DNA of 64,000 bases from Alphaproteobacteria bacterium (GCA_028284945.1 JANQQJ010000025.1:1-64000); one strand, 5' to 3'; shown: positions 26,907 through 36,112, counted from the stretch's first letter. The notes: generated from the sequence alone by a model not told the origin. Made by a program: numbers and translations.

Positions 26907-27604
26907 GCAATCAGGTTCAGCAACGCGTCCTGGGTTGGTTCTTTGGCGATATGCATTTCACGGTTTGCCAGCCCGTTCAATCCGCTTGCCACAGCCTCGC
27001 TCAGGCAGATCATGGCAACCGCCTTGCAGGCCGGCTCCAGCCCTGCATTGCGGACGACCTTAGCAAAGGTGCCGGCGGTTCGTGGGGAAAACAACAAAAC
27101 GGCATCAATCGTCCCCTCAGCAAGGGCCTTGCGCCCTGCGGGTGACAGGGTGGTCACGGTTTCGGCCTCATAGAGCACCGCCCGTTCCGTCGTGTAGCCA
27201 AGCCTTTCCAGGTTGCCGGCAAGATCCCCGGCAATGGCGGTCCCGGCGACATGAACCAATGTGCCCTCGTCCGGGGTGCAGTGGGCGTCGACGAGCTTCA
27301 CCAGGGCTGGCACATCGCCATTTGCGCTCCTGACCGTCTGAAATTTAGCGGTCTTCGCTGCACGGGCGGTGGCGTCGCCCACACAAAGCGCTGGCAGAAC
27401 CCGGTTATCGGTCGCTTTTGCGGCCGCGCGAACCCCATTCGCACTGGTAAACAGCAAGGCTTGCGCCCCCTTGATATCGAGCTTTGGCCGTGCACCGATC
27501 TTGATGGTCAGCATGGGCTCGATCAGTGGCTCATGGCCCTGGCCGCGTAGCATATTAGCCAGCGGTTCGGCGTCATCATGGGGGCGGGTGATTAAAATCC
27601 GCAT
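26903..27604 (-). CDS. hemD: Uroporphyrinogen-III synthase
   Basis: A 233-residue two-lobed enzyme that closes hydroxymethylbilane, with D-ring inversion, to uroporphyrinogen III. The family diverges strongly, but the opening ILITRPHDDAEPLANML, the ALLFTSANGVRAA segment and VLLFSPRTAGTF in the second half are typical. It lies six bases after hemC on the same strand, which supports the assignment, and overlaps the mitofilin-like gene by four bases. Confidence 0.93.
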   Translation of the reverse strand: MRILITRPHDDAEPLANMLRGQGHEPLIEPMLTIKIGARPKLDIKGAQALLFTSANGVRAAAKATDNRVLPALCVGDATARAAKTAKFQTVRSANGDVPALVKLVDAHCTPDEGTLVHVAGTAIAGDLAGNLERLGYTTERAVLYEAETVTTLSPAGRKALAEGTIDAVLLFSPRTAGTFAKVVRNAGLEPACKAVAMICLSEAVASGLNGLANREMHIAKEPTQDALLNLIA

Positions 27605-27610
27605 CGGTGG

Positions 27611-28549
27611 CTAGCCATCGAAGAAACCGGGGCCCGCGCGGCGTTTAAGCTCTTCACCGGCATCGGCGCCCATGGCGGCGGCATCACTCGGCAGCCCGGT
27701 GCGTTCGGTTGTGAACGCCTCGCTGCCATCAGGGCGCAGCACTTCACCGCGCAGGGTGAGCTGTCCATCCTTGATCCGTGCCAATCCGGCAATCGGCGTG
27801 CGGCAGGACCCATCCAGCATGGCCAGCATGGCGCGTTCGGCGGTCACGCAGGTCATGGTCTCGGCATGGGCAAGCGGGGCGAGCAGGGCATTGGTCGCCT
27901 CGTCATCAATCCTGGTCTCGATGCCGATGGCGCCCTGTGAAACCGCTGGCAGCATCTGATCGGTTTCGATGATCTGCGTCGCTTCGCGCTCCAGCCCCAA
28001 CCGCCTAAGTCCGGCCATGGCGAGCAGCGTGGCATCGGCGACACCGTCCCGTAGTTTCTTCAGCCTTGTTTGAACATTGCCTCTGAAGATATCGACGCGC
28101 AGGTCTGGGCGCATGCGCCTGATTTGCGCCTGCCGCCGCAGTGAGGCAGTTCCGACCAGCGACCCGGCAGGCAGGCCGCTGATGCTGGCGGCCTTAGGGC
28201 TCAAAAAGGCATCGCGAACATCCTCACGTTCCAGCATACAGGCCAAATGTAAACCGTCGGGCAGCACGGTCTCCAGATCCTTCATGGAATGCACAGCCAT
28301 GTGCAGAGAGCCGTTCAAAAGCCCGGCCTCGATCTCTTCCGTAAACAGGCCTTTGCCGCCGAGGTCAGCGAGCGGCCGGTCGAGGATCCGGTCACCCTTG
28401 GTCGACATGGTCACGATCTCGACCTGGTCGCCTGTCAGGCCGGGATGGGACGCCAGCAGCCCATCGCGCACCATATGGGCCTGAGCCAAGGCAAGCGGGC
28501 TTCCCCGCGTGCCAATCTTGATGATGTCGGTTCGTGTGTCAGTCGGCAT
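27611..28549 (-). CDS. hemC: Porphobilinogen deaminase (hydroxymethylbilane synthase)
   Basis: A 312-residue enzyme that polymerises four porphobilinogens. The start IKIGTRGSPLALAQAHMV, the segment SMKDLETVLP and the ALS-site-like ILDRPLADLGGKGLFTEEIE are diagnostic. The dipyrromethane cofactor Cys is in DGSCRTPIAGLA. The length is normal. It is the first gene of the heme operon. The 51-bp gap to the divergent tsaD gene holds a 16-bp perfect palindrome. Confidence 0.97.
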   Translation of the reverse strand: MPTDTRTDIIKIGTRGSPLALAQAHMVRDGLLASHPGLTGDQVEIVTMSTKGDRILDRPLADLGGKGLFTEEIEAGLLNGSLHMAVHSMKDLETVLPDGLHLACMLEREDVRDAFLSPKAASISGLPAGSLVGTASLRRQAQIRRMRPDLRVDIFRGNVQTRLKKLRDGVADATLLAMAGLRRLGLEREATQIIETDQMLPAVSQGAIGIETRIDDEATNALLAPLAHAETMTCVTAERAMLAMLDGSCRTPIAGLARIKDGQLTLRGEVLRPDGSEAFTTERTGLPSDAAAMGADAGEELKRRAGPGFFDG

Positions 28550-28560
28550 GAATGACGCTA

Positions 28561-28576
28561 TAACAGGCGCCTGTTA
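28561..28576. promoter_or_regulatory. 16-bp perfect palindrome between hemC and tsaD
   Basis: TAACAGGCGCCTGTTA reads identically on both strands and is placed in the 51-bp gap between the divergent hemC and tsaD starts. It could be an operator shared by both promoters, or the stem of a small hairpin. No known regulator consensus is recognised. Confidence 0.45.
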
Positions 28577-28600
28577 AGACTTAAAGGGGCGTTCGCAACC

Positions 28601-29740
28601 ATGCGCGTTCTGGGCATTGAAACAAGCTGTGACGAGACGGCGGCCGCGGTGGTCAGCGGGGAGGGAGAAATCCTGTCCAATGTGATCCGCAGCCAGATCG
28701 ATGAGCACAGCCCCTATGGCGGGGTGGTGCCGGAAATCGCTGCACGTGCGCATGTGGAAGTGTTGGACGGATTGATCGAACAGGCGATGGCAGAGGCGGG
28801 CACAGGCTTTGCCGACCTGGATGGCGTCGCAGTCACCAGCGGGCCGGGATTGATCGGCGGCGTGATGGTTGGGTTGATGACCGCCAAGGCGATTGCCAGC
28901 GTGCACCAGAAACCTTTGATTGCGGTAAACCATTTGGAAGCCCACGCGCTTTCCGCCCGGCTCACGGACGGCGTGGCGTTCCCCTATCTGCTGTTGTTGG
29001 TCTCTGGTGGGCATTGCCAGTTGTTGATCGTGCGCGGGGTCGGTGATTTCACACGATTGGGCACAACCATTGACGATGCGGTCGGCGAAGCGTTCGACAA
29101 GACCGCCAAACTGCTTGGTCTGGGATATCCCGGCGGGCCTGCGGTAGAAGCAGCGGCGGTAGATGGCGATCCAGACCGTTTCGATTTGCCGCGCCCCTTG
29201 CTCAATCGAGATGATTGTCACTTTTCGCTGTCGGGCCTCAAGACCGCCGTCCGGCGTGAGGCAGAAAAACTCGAACCTATGACAGATAAGGACAGGGCCG
29301 ACCTGTGTGCCTCGTTTCAAGCAGCTATCGGCGACGTGCTGGCCGCCAAGACCGGCCGGGCGATGGAGACCTTCGTGTCCGAAGAAAAAGTTGCCGGTGC
29401 GGCCATGCTTGGGGAGGGGGGCGCGCACCGGCAACAGGGTCCAGTTGGGGACCTGGGAACCAAAACCGCCCTTAGTCCGCGGCCTGTTCTGGTGACGGCG
29501 GGAGGGGTTGCCGCCAATCAGTTCCTGCGAAACCGTTTGTCAAACCTATGTGCCGACAAGGGTTTCAATCTGGTTTGTCCGCCCCCGGCGCTATGCACCG
29601 ACAATGCGGCAATGATCGCCTGGGCGGGGGTTGAGCGGTTGCGGCTGGGGCTGGTCGACGATGTCTCGGCACCGGCCCGGGCGCGCTGGCCGCTCGACCC
29701 CGGCGCACCGCCTGTTGGCGGGGCTGGGGTGAAGGCTTAA
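28601..29740 (+). CDS. tsaD: tRNA N6-adenosine threonylcarbamoyltransferase
   Basis: A 379-residue Kae1/Gcp-family enzyme that transfers threonylcarbamoyl to A37 of ANN-decoding tRNAs (with TsaB and TsaE). The [14 protein letters not shown] opening, the metal His pair in VNHLEAHAL, the VSGGHCQLL and [10 protein letters not shown] phosphate loops and the late [10 protein letters not shown] are present. A stretch of about 25 residues between [12 protein letters not shown] and the GGVAAN strand (around 268-292) looks longer than usual. It is divergent from hemC, the common alphaproteobacterial arrangement, though gpsA is separated here by a TetR gene and a micro-ORF. Confidence 0.95.
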   Translation: MRVLGIETSCDETAAAVVSGEGEILSNVIRSQIDEHSPYGGVVPEIAARAHVEVLDGLIEQAMAEAGTGFADLDGVAVTSGPGLIGGVMVGLMTAKAIASVHQKPLIAVNHLEAHALSARLTDGVAFPYLLLLVSGGHCQLLIVRGVGDFTRLGTTIDDAVGEAFDKTAKLLGLGYPGGPAVEAAAVDGDPDRFDLPRPLLNRDDCHFSLSGLKTAVRREAEKLEPMTDKDRADLCASFQAAIGDVLAAKTGRAMETFVSEEKVAGAAMLGEGGAHRQQGPVGDLGTKTALSPRPVLVTAGGVAANQFLRNRLSNLCADKGFNLVCPPPALCTDNAAMIAWAGVERLRLGLVDDVSAPARARWPLDPGAPPVGGAGVKA

Positions 29741-29744
29741 GGGG

Positions 29745-29834
29745 TTAAATCAGGATGACGACCAGGGCGAGCGCCAGGCTGCCAGCCGCGAAATCCTGAA
29801 TCAGGCTTCCGATATTCAGCTCGAAATTGCTCAT
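29745..29834 (-). CDS. 29-residue hydrophobic membrane peptide (new small-protein candidate)
   Basis: Reading the minus strand, an AGGAGA motif six bases before ATG opens a 29-codon frame. Residues 1-12 (MSNFELNIGSLI) are amphipathic and 13-29 are a hydrophobic stretch ending LALALVVILI at the very C-terminus. It looks like a tail-anchored single-pass peptide, possibly a toxin-like, regulatory or small-subunit peptide. I know of no family. It faces tsaD with only four bases between stops. The upstream 209 bp to the TetR gene is AT-rich from about 29945-29990 and can hold a promoter. Confidence 0.6.
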   Translation of the reverse strand: MSNFELNIGSLIQDFAAGSLALALVVILI

Positions 29835-30043
29835 CTCTTTTCTCCTACTCGACCGGCATGCTCGGGGAGGGGCGGTGGCCGGTGCGTTGCTGCGATGTCT
29901 CGCCGTTTTCAGTCTCGTCTTACGCAACACTATGTGGGATGGATGAATGCGTGATCAATAAATTTTTTCATTTTTATTCATTATTTTGCGCACAATAGCT
30001 GTGCACGAATGCGCAGGTTAAAAACATCAATAAATGGAATGGG

Positions 30044-30643
30044 TTAAGAGCTGCGTAGACCCTTCAGAATCAGGTCGATGACGCCTTCGGCATTCTTCTC
30101 AAGCTCTGCTAGAGGCACATCTGAGTGCATTTGCGGGAAGCGGAACTTGAATGTCGCATATTGGATATAGGCGGCTGCGGCCGTTGGGTCGTCGATGGTG
30201 AACTCACGGGTCGCGGCGCCAGAGGCCAGGATTTCCGCCATCAGAACCCGCGACCGTTCCATATATTCCTGCGACAGCAAGGGGCCGTGGGCATCGGGGT
30301 CGCGCACCTGTTCCATCAGGGTCGGGTAGGTCTCAAGCTGCTCATAGGTATAGCGCAGCTCATGCATCAGAAATTCACGAAGCTGTTCGGATGCCGCCAT
30401 TTTTCGTGAGCCAAGCACCGCGCGAAGCTCGCCCAGCACTTCCTCCAGACCCTCGCGCATGATCGCTTCGGCGATCTCAGCCTTGTTCCTGAAATAGCGG
30501 TAGAGATTGCCGGGCGACATGCGGCAGTCGCGGGCAATTTCCGCCACATTGGTCTTGCCGTATCCGAACCGGCTGAATCGTTGCGCCGCCGCATCGATGA
30601 TGCGTTGCTTTGTCTCTTCCAGCGATTTCAGGGCCGTCGCCAT
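30044..30643 (-). CDS. TetR/AcrR-family transcriptional regulator
   Basis: A 199-residue one-component repressor. The helix-turn-helix is at about residues 25-60 (AAQRFSRFGYGKTNVAEIARDCRMSPGNLYRYFRNKAEI), matching the TetR_N pattern with the YRYFRNK recognition end. The C-terminal ligand-binding region is variable and gives no inducer hint. It is divergent from gpsA with a 120-bp gap. Its regulon may include the membrane peptide downstream, but gpsA is a housekeeping gene and an unlikely target. Confidence 0.9.
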   Translation of the reverse strand: MATALKSLEETKQRIIDAAAQRFSRFGYGKTNVAEIARDCRMSPGNLYRYFRNKAEIAEAIMREGLEEVLGELRAVLGSRKMAASEQLREFLMHELRYTYEQLETYPTLMEQVRDPDAHGPLLSQEYMERSRVLMAEILASGAATREFTIDDPTAAAAYIQYATFKFRFPQMHSDVPLAELEKNAEGVIDLILKGLRSS

Positions 30644-30763
30644 GCAGTAAAGATTAGTCAGCCCTGCTGAAAAATCAAAGCAAGATTCACTGTTTAGTTA
30701 CGTGACAGGGCGGTTGCGCCGCTGTGGGCGGGCGGGCATAACGGCGGTCAGGAGGTTGGTCGG

Positions 30764-31759
30764 GTGATGCAGAAAATCGGTGTTATCGGCGGTGGCGCCT
30801 GGGGTACAGCGCTTGCGGCAACGGCTGCGACCGCCGGCCGCGATGTGGTCATCTGGGCCAGGGAAGCCGACGTCGTCGGAGCGATTAATGACCGTCACGT
30901 CAACGACGTGTTTCTGCCCGACATTCCGTTGGACCCGGCGATTCGTGCGACTCGGGATCTGCCTGAGGCGTCCGATGCCGATGCGATTCTGCTGGTTTCT
31001 CCAGCACAGCATCTGCGTGAGGTAGGAAAACAGGTGGTAGAGGCGGCCGGTCCGGTGACGCCGCTGGTCATCTGTTCCAAGGGCATCGAGCAAAACACCT
31101 TGATGGTCATGAGCGAGGTTCTAAGTGACGTCGCTCCGCGCCAGCCGCTCGCCGTGTTGTCGGGCCCGACATTCGCATCGGAGGTGGCCCGGAATCTCCC
31201 CAGCGCGGTGACCTTGGCCGCCGATGACAAAGGCATAGGAAATGCGCTGGTAGAAGCACTTGGCCATTCGCGCTTTCGCCCTTATCAGTCCCATGATGTG
31301 GTCGGCGCACAGGTTGGCGGGGCGGTCAAAAATGTGTTGGCGATTGCTGCCGGCATTGTTGCCGGTGCGCGATTGGGCAGCAATGCAGCGGCGGCGCTGA
31401 TTACCCGCGGCCTGGCGGAAATGGTCCGCCTGGGGCTGGCTCTTGGCGGCGAACGGGAAACCATGATGGGCTTGTCCGGCCTGGGCGATCTGGTGCTCAC
31501 CTGCAGCAGCACCCAGTCGCGCAATATGTCTTTGGGCAAAGCTTTGGGGGAAGGCCGGGACCTCGGCGATATTTTAGGGGAGCGGAATTCTGTCGCTGAA
31601 GGTGTATTCAGCGCCAGTGCTGTCGCGGCCCTGGCTGAAAAACACAGCATCGAAATGCCCATATGCACGGCGATGGACCGGGTCCTCAATCAGGGCGCCA
31701 TGGTCAGCGCAGAAATCGACGCGCTGCTCAGCCGGCCCTTTAGAACGGAAACGCTTTAG
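30764..31759 (+). CDS. gpsA: NAD(P)H-dependent glycerol-3-phosphate dehydrogenase
   Basis: A 331-residue enzyme reducing dihydroxyacetone phosphate to sn-glycerol-3-phosphate for phospholipid synthesis. The dinucleotide loop IGVIGGGAWGTALA is at the N-terminus, the catalytic Lys is in GGAVKNVLAIAAG, and the SGPTFASEVA and LGDLVLTC segments are family marks. AGGAGG is eight bases from the GTG at 30764. An ATG at the next codon (30767) is an equal alternative. The YciI gene follows by nine bases, so it is likely co-transcribed. Confidence 0.95.
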   Translation: MMQKIGVIGGGAWGTALAATAATAGRDVVIWAREADVVGAINDRHVNDVFLPDIPLDPAIRATRDLPEASDADAILLVSPAQHLREVGKQVVEAAGPVTPLVICSKGIEQNTLMVMSEVLSDVAPRQPLAVLSGPTFASEVARNLPSAVTLAADDKGIGNALVEALGHSRFRPYQSHDVVGAQVGGAVKNVLAIAAGIVAGARLGSNAAAALITRGLAEMVRLGLALGGERETMMGLSGLGDLVLTCSSTQSRNMSLGKALGEGRDLGDILGERNSVAEGVFSASAVAALAEKHSIEMPICTAMDRVLNQGAMVSAEIDALLSRPFRTETL

Positions 31760-31768
31760 GAGACAAAG

Positions 31769-32068
31769 ATGCACTACATCGTTTACGCGCCGGATAAGCC
31801 GAATTCGCTGGAGCGGCGGATGGAGGTTCGGCCGCGCCACTTGGCTTATTGGAACGACGCGCCGATAAAGACCGTGGTGGCCGGGCCGATGTTGGATGAA
31901 GAGACCGGCGATCTGAAAGGCAGTATGCTGATCCTTGAGGCCGACGACATGGCGACGGTTCGCAAATATGCTGAAGCCGATCCATATTGGCTGGAGGGCG
32001 TGTTTGAAAAACTCGAAATCAATCGCGTCCGGTTAATCTTGGGCGAATTGGCGCAGGAGACTCCATAG
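31769..32068 (+). CDS. YciI-family protein
   Basis: A 99-residue ferredoxin-like fold protein of the YCII group. It carries the expected His near RPRHLAYW, DEETGDLKGSMLILEADDM as the central strand-helix, and ADPYWLEGVFEKLEI at the end. The family includes chlorinated-phenol and muconolactone enzymes, but most members are of unknown function. It is sandwiched between gpsA (9 bp) and the EVE-domain gene (2 bp), the usual conserved neighbours. Confidence 0.93.
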   Translation: MHYIVYAPDKPNSLERRMEVRPRHLAYWNDAPIKTVVAGPMLDEETGDLKGSMLILEADDMATVRKYAEADPYWLEGVFEKLEINRVRLILGELAQETP

Positions 32069-32070
32069 CG

Positions 32071-32484
32071 ATGCAATATTGGCTGATTAAATCTGAACCC
32101 AACACCTGGTCGTGGGACGATCACGTCAAGGCCGGCACGGCGGAATGGGACGGGGTCCGCAATCACCAGGCCGCTAACAATATGAAGGCCATGAAGCTGG
32201 GTGATAAAGCCTTCTTCTATCACTCGGTCAATGAGAAGCGGATCGTTGGCATTGTCGAGGTCGTGAAGCTCTATTATCCAGATCATACGGACTCATCAGG
32301 CCGGTTTGGCATGGTCGATTTCAAGGCCATCGAGCCGCTGGGCACGCCGGTGACATTGGCCGAGATCAAGGCCGATGAGCGTCTTTCCGAGCTTCCTTTA
32401 GTGCGCCACTCGCGCCTGTCGGTCAGCCCGGTGGATGCCAAATCCTGGAAGATCATTTGTAAAATGGGCGGTGTGAAGCCCTGA
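32071..32484 (+). CDS. EVE-domain protein
   Basis: A 137-residue PUA-like fold protein. It begins YWLIKSEPNTWSWDDHVKAG, followed by WDGVRNHQAANNMKAMKLGDKAFFYHS, the standard aromatic-lined pocket of EVE domains that bind modified bases such as 5-methylcytosine. The last segment LVRHSRLSVSPV is conserved as well. It follows the YciI gene by two bases. The role in the cell is not settled for free-standing EVE proteins. Confidence 0.93.
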   Translation: MQYWLIKSEPNTWSWDDHVKAGTAEWDGVRNHQAANNMKAMKLGDKAFFYHSVNEKRIVGIVEVVKLYYPDHTDSSGRFGMVDFKAIEPLGTPVTLAEIKADERLSELPLVRHSRLSVSPVDAKSWKIICKMGGVKP

Positions 32485-32488
32485 CCTA

Positions 32489-32869
32489 ATGAAGCCGCCC
32501 AAGCCACTCAATCTTGACGATGTGCCCGGCGCGCCACCGCCGGGCAGTGTGCTGTGCGATGTCAGCGAACTCGGCCCCCGCGACTCCAAGAGTTTCGTTT
32601 TCAAGGATGGAAATCTGCGGTTCGAAATGTTCCTGCAGCGTTGGGACGACGAGGTGTTTGCGTACAAAAACTCTTGTCCGCATGTCCGGTTACCGCTGGA
32701 TTACCGGCCGGGAAAATTTCTCGATTACGACAAGAAGCATATACACTGTGCCAACCACGGTGCCTTGTTCCGGGTCGAAGATGGTTACTGCATCAAGGGG
32801 CCGTGCAAAGGCAAATTTCTGACGCCGGTCGATGTCATCCGGCGGGGAGACGAGATCATCGTGGGGTAG
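32489..32869 (+). CDS. Rieske [2Fe-2S] protein
   Basis: A 126-residue single-domain Rieske ferredoxin-like protein. The cluster ligands are C-x-H in NSCPHVRLPLDY and C-x2-H in IHCANHGALF, with the short spacing (about 17) of naphthalene-dioxygenase-type and NirD-like soluble forms. It could pass electrons to an oxygenase or reductase. It follows the EVE gene by four bases and a damaged lipoprotein gene follows directly, so it is part of a gpsA-led operon. Confidence 0.92.
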   Translation: MKPPKPLNLDDVPGAPPPGSVLCDVSELGPRDSKSFVFKDGNLRFEMFLQRWDDEVFAYKNSCPHVRLPLDYRPGKFLDYDKKHIHCANHGALFRVEDGYCIKGPCKGKFLTPVDVIRRGDEIIVG

Positions 32870-32873
32870 GTAG

Positions 32874-33459
32874 ATGGGTTTTCGCCGGGGTTTTGGCACT
32901 TGCCGTGATCGGCTGTGCCCGGTCTTCCACCCTGCTTTTGCTCAGTTTCCCAGAACCGAAAAGTGCCGCGGCCGCCATGATGCAGAAAATTGCGGTTCGC
33001 GATGCCAGGCCTTCTGAAGACCTGCTGATCAGGGGGGCGGCAGACGAGGCGCGTTACCGGCTGTTTCCTGACGCGGCGGCGGTCTTCAAGCTCTATATGG
33101 TTGACGTTATTGAACAACAGGCACCGGGGTTTGGCGTCTGGTTATCAGATGCACCGGTCAGTATTGACGTGCGGATTGAAAATATCTCGGGTGTCGCAGA
33201 AACCCGCCGGAGTGCGGATATCTTCATGCGCTACCATATCTCTGCCCGTATCGATCCAAGTGGACCATCCGCAATCAATTGCCGCCAGGCCAGCATGACT
33301 CAATCGAGCAGTGGGGAGCCCGAGGCGCTTCTTGCGGCGGATATTGCAGACAATTTGCGCCAATGCGCAGAGACGATCTTGCAGGCGATGATCCGTCAAA
33401 CCGCACCGCAACGCCCGTCGCCAGCGGGGTCGCCGCCTTTGCCGCAAATAACCTCGTGA
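32874..33459 (+). pseudogene. Putative outer-membrane lipoprotein gene with a frameshift in its signal peptide
   Basis: The main frame carries VLALAVIGC, an excellent lipobox, then about 170 residues of soluble sequence, but it has no start codon upstream. The ATG at 32874 opens MGFRR in another frame. Removing one G from the run GGGG at 32887-32890 joins MGFRR to VLALAVIGCA and gives a perfect lipoprotein signal peptide. So a single-base insertion (mutation, sequencing error or recoding) seems likely. The soluble part shows no family I recognise. It contains an internal repeat-free alpha/beta pattern and a Pro-rich tail. It begins right after the Rieske stop. Confidence 0.6.
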
Positions 33460-33528
33460 ACCGGGTTGTCCGCGCCACCGCGCGGCCCCTATCATCAGCG
33501 CTGAAACTTTGTCAGGGGATTCGCTTCG

Positions 33529-35466
33529 ATGTCGGAAGAGCAAGTCTTGCCCGTGCCCGCAGAATGGGCCTCGCGGGCGCTGGTCGATAACGACCGCTAT
33601 CTGGAAATGTATCAGCAGTCGGTGGACGACCCTGAAGCGTTTTGGGGTGAACACGGCCGGCGGATCGACTGGATCAAGCCTTATAGCCGCGTCAAGAACA
33701 CCTCGTATGACGGTGATGTCAGCATCCGCTGGTACGAGGATGGCACGCTCAACGTTTGCGCCAATTGTGTCGACCGGCATCTGCCCGAACGGGCCGGCCA
33801 GACCGCGCTGATTTTTGAAGGCGACGACCCGGCTGATTCCCGGCACATCACCTATCAGGAGCTCTATGACGAAGTCTGCCGGTTCTCCAATGTGCTCTAC
33901 GGGCGCGGTGTCGGCAAGGGCGACCGGGTGACGATCTACATGCCGATGATCCCCGAAGCGGTCTACGCCATGCTCGCCTGCGCGCGGATCGGGGCGATTC
34001 ACTCTGTGGTGTTCGGCGGGTTCTCGCCGGACAGCCTGGCCGGGCGCATTCTCGATTGCGAATCCACTTGTGTGATTACAGCCGATGAAGGCGTGCGGGG
34101 TGGCCGCCCGATTCCGCTCAAAGCCAATACGGACGAGGCACTGAAACAATGCCCGGGCGTCAACTCGGTGATCGTGGTGCAGCGCACCGGCGGCGAAATC
34201 GAATGGAGCGCGGGCCGCGATGTCTGGTACCACGAGGCTGCCGAACAGGTGGAACCGGAATGCCCGCCGGAAGAAATGAACGCGGAAGACCCGCTCTTCA
34301 TCCTCTACACATCCGGGTCGACCGGCCAGCCCAAGGGCGTGTTGCACACGTCAGGCGGCTATCTGGTCTATGCGTCGATGACCCACCAATATGTCTTCGA
34401 TTATCACGAAGGCGATGTCTATTGGTGTACCGCCGATGTCGGTTGGGTGACCGGCCACAGCTATATCGTCTATGGGCCGCTGGCCAACGGCGCACAGACC
34501 CTGGTGTTCGAAGGGGTGCCAACCTATCCGGACAGTTCGCGCTTCTGGCAGGTGATCGACAAGCACAAGGTGAACATCTTCTACACCGCGCCGACGGCGA
34601 TCCGTGCGCTGATGCGCGATGGCGAAGACCCGGTGAAGAAGACGTCCCGGTCGTCGCTGCGCCTGCTGGGCTCGGTGGGTGAGCCGATCAATCCAGAAGC
34701 CTGGCTTTGGTACCACCGGGTGGTGGGTGACGAACGCTGCCCCATTGTGGATACGTGGTGGCAGACCGTGACCGGCGGCATCATGATCACGCCGCTGCCC
34801 GGTGCGACAGCGCTGAAACCCGGTTCGGCGACACGGCCCTTCTTTGGGGTGAAGCCGGCGCTGGTGGATGCCGACGGCAACACGCTGGAAGGCGCGACCA
34901 GCGGGAATCTGGTCCTGCTTGATTCATGGCCCGGCCAGATGCGCACCGTCTATGGCGATCATCAGCGATTCAAGGACACCTATTTCTCCGCCTATCCCGG
35001 CACCTATTTCACCGGCGACGGCTGCCGCCGTGACGAGGATGGTTACTACTGGATTACCGGGCGCGTCGACGACGTGATCAACGTCTCAGGCCACCGTATG
35101 GGTACGGCAGAGGTGGAATCGGCGCTGGTCGCCCATGAAAAGGTCGCCGAGGCGGCCGTGGTCGGTTATCCGCACGACATCAAAGGGCAGGGCATCTATG
35201 CCTATGTCACCCTCAATGCGGGCGAGGCGATGACCGACGACCTTCAGAAGGAACTGATCACCTGGGTGCGCAAGGAAATCGGCCCGATTGCCGCACCCGA
35301 CCTGCTGCAGTTCGCGCCCGGCCTGCCCAAGACACGGTCTGGCAAGATCATGCGGCGCATTCTGCGCAAGATCGCTGAAGACGATTTCTCCAATCTGGGT
35401 GATACGTCCACCCTTGCCGATCCAGCGGTCGTCGACGACCTGATCGACAACCGCCAGAACCGGTAG
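33529..35466 (+). CDS. acsA: Acetyl-CoA synthetase
   Basis: A 645-residue AMP-forming ligase. The opening [24 protein letters not shown], the A3 loop [15 protein letters not shown], the A5 [11 protein letters not shown] and the C-terminal [15 protein letters not shown] with the acetylated Lys match AcsA. It converts acetate to acetyl-CoA for assimilation. It stands alone between the frameshifted lipoprotein gene and the convergent MAPEG gene, whose stops are 8 bp apart. A paralogue, PrpE, is at 23860. Confidence 0.96.
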   Translation: MSEEQVLPVPAEWASRALVDNDRYLEMYQQSVDDPEAFWGEHGRRIDWIKPYSRVKNTSYDGDVSIRWYEDGTLNVCANCVDRHLPERAGQTALIFEGDDPADSRHITYQELYDEVCRFSNVLYGRGVGKGDRVTIYMPMIPEAVYAMLACARIGAIHSVVFGGFSPDSLAGRILDCESTCVITADEGVRGGRPIPLKANTDEALKQCPGVNSVIVVQRTGGEIEWSAGRDVWYHEAAEQVEPECPPEEMNAEDPLFILYTSGSTGQPKGVLHTSGGYLVYASMTHQYVFDYHEGDVYWCTADVGWVTGHSYIVYGPLANGAQTLVFEGVPTYPDSSRFWQVIDKHKVNIFYTAPTAIRALMRDGEDPVKKTSRSSLRLLGSVGEPINPEAWLWYHRVVGDERCPIVDTWWQTVTGGIMITPLPGATALKPGSATRPFFGVKPALVDADGNTLEGATSGNLVLLDSWPGQMRTVYGDHQRFKDTYFSAYPGTYFTGDGCRRDEDGYYWITGRVDDVINVSGHRMGTAEVESALVAHEKVAEAAVVGYPHDIKGQGIYAYVTLNAGEAMTDDLQKELITWVRKEIGPIAAPDLLQFAPGLPKTRSGKIMRRILRKIAEDDFSNLGDTSTLADPAVVDDLIDNRQNR

Positions 35467-35474
35467 GCGAAGGG

Positions 35475-35873
35475 TCAGGCCAGAAAGCCCCGTACCACGC
35501 CGACCAGAACGATGATGGTTAGGACACCTGTCGCCGCGACGGTCAGTATCGCGCCGGTGCCCCGTTTGGCCGGGTCGCTCATATAGGCCGTGGCATAGAT
35601 CACCCGGCCCAACAACCAGGCAACGCCCAGAAGCGCAGCCCATAGATCGCCGGCAACGCCGACTGCCAGCCACATGACCGGCAGGACAAGGATCAGATTC
35701 TCGATCGTATTGTAATGGATTCGATAGGCACGCTCGAATTCGGGGTCGCCGGTTGTGGCAGGTGCTTCGATGCCCTTGCTGCCGCGCAGCGCGCCGACCC
35801 GGCCACTGAGAATGAAGGTATAGGCCACCATGGCCACGGTCACGAGGGCTGTCAGCTTGGCGAAAATAATCAT
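35475..35873 (-). CDS. MAPEG-family membrane protein
   Basis: A 132-residue four-helix inner-membrane protein of the microsomal glutathione transferase/MAPEG family. Helix 1 is MIIFAKLTALVTVAMVAYTFILSGRVGALRG, then RAYRIHYNTIENLILVLPVMWLAVGV carries the typical E-N charged motif and Arg/Asn of the glutathione site, and two further helices follow. GGAGG upstream decides the ATG at 35873 against a longer frame. It follows the SDHAF4-like gene by 74 bp on the same strand. Confidence 0.9.
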   Translation of the reverse strand: MIIFAKLTALVTVAMVAYTFILSGRVGALRGSKGIEAPATTGDPEFERAYRIHYNTIENLILVLPVMWLAVGVAGDLWAALLGVAWLLGRVIYATAYMSDPAKRGTGAILTVAATGVLTIIVLVGVVRGFLA

Positions 35874-35947
35874 GAATGGTCCTCCCATTGAAAGTCGGGA
35901 AAACCATAGAAAGCCGTGTGATGGCTGTCGACCAGCCAATAAAGGGG

Positions 35948-36112
35948 CTAGAAGTCGACGGCGATGCCCTTGCGTTCCCAGTCGCCATAGCGTGTGGGTT
36001 CTGGGCCTTTTGGACCGCCTTGCTCTACAGCCTGTTTCTTCGGCTTTTTCTTGCCGTCTGCCGGGGCTTTATCTGCCGGGTTTTCGGCCTTTTGTTCAGA
36101 TGCTTCGCTCAT
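35948..36112 (-). CDS. SDHAF4/DUF1674-like succinate dehydrogenase assembly factor
   Basis: A 54-residue protein whose C-terminus GPEPTRYGDWERKGIAVDF carries the full DUF1674 signature, known from the mitochondrial complex II flavoprotein chaperone Sdh8/SDHAF4. The N-terminal half is Lys/Pro-rich and disordered. I chose the ATG at 36112. The upstream codons read through Cys/Arg-rich unlikely sequence. It is divergent from htpX. It would help flavinated SdhA assemble, in the cytoplasm. Confidence 0.9.
   Translation of the reverse strand: MSEASEQKAENPADKAPADGKKKPKKQAVEQGGPKGPEPTRYGDWERKGIAVDF

Noticed and set aside
32554-33459. A long open frame running through the Rieske gene into the lipoprotein
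   Set aside because: The first third overlaps the well-supported Rieske gene in another frame and reads as Arg/Pro/Cys-rich shadow. Only the part from about 32890 has protein-like composition and a lipobox.
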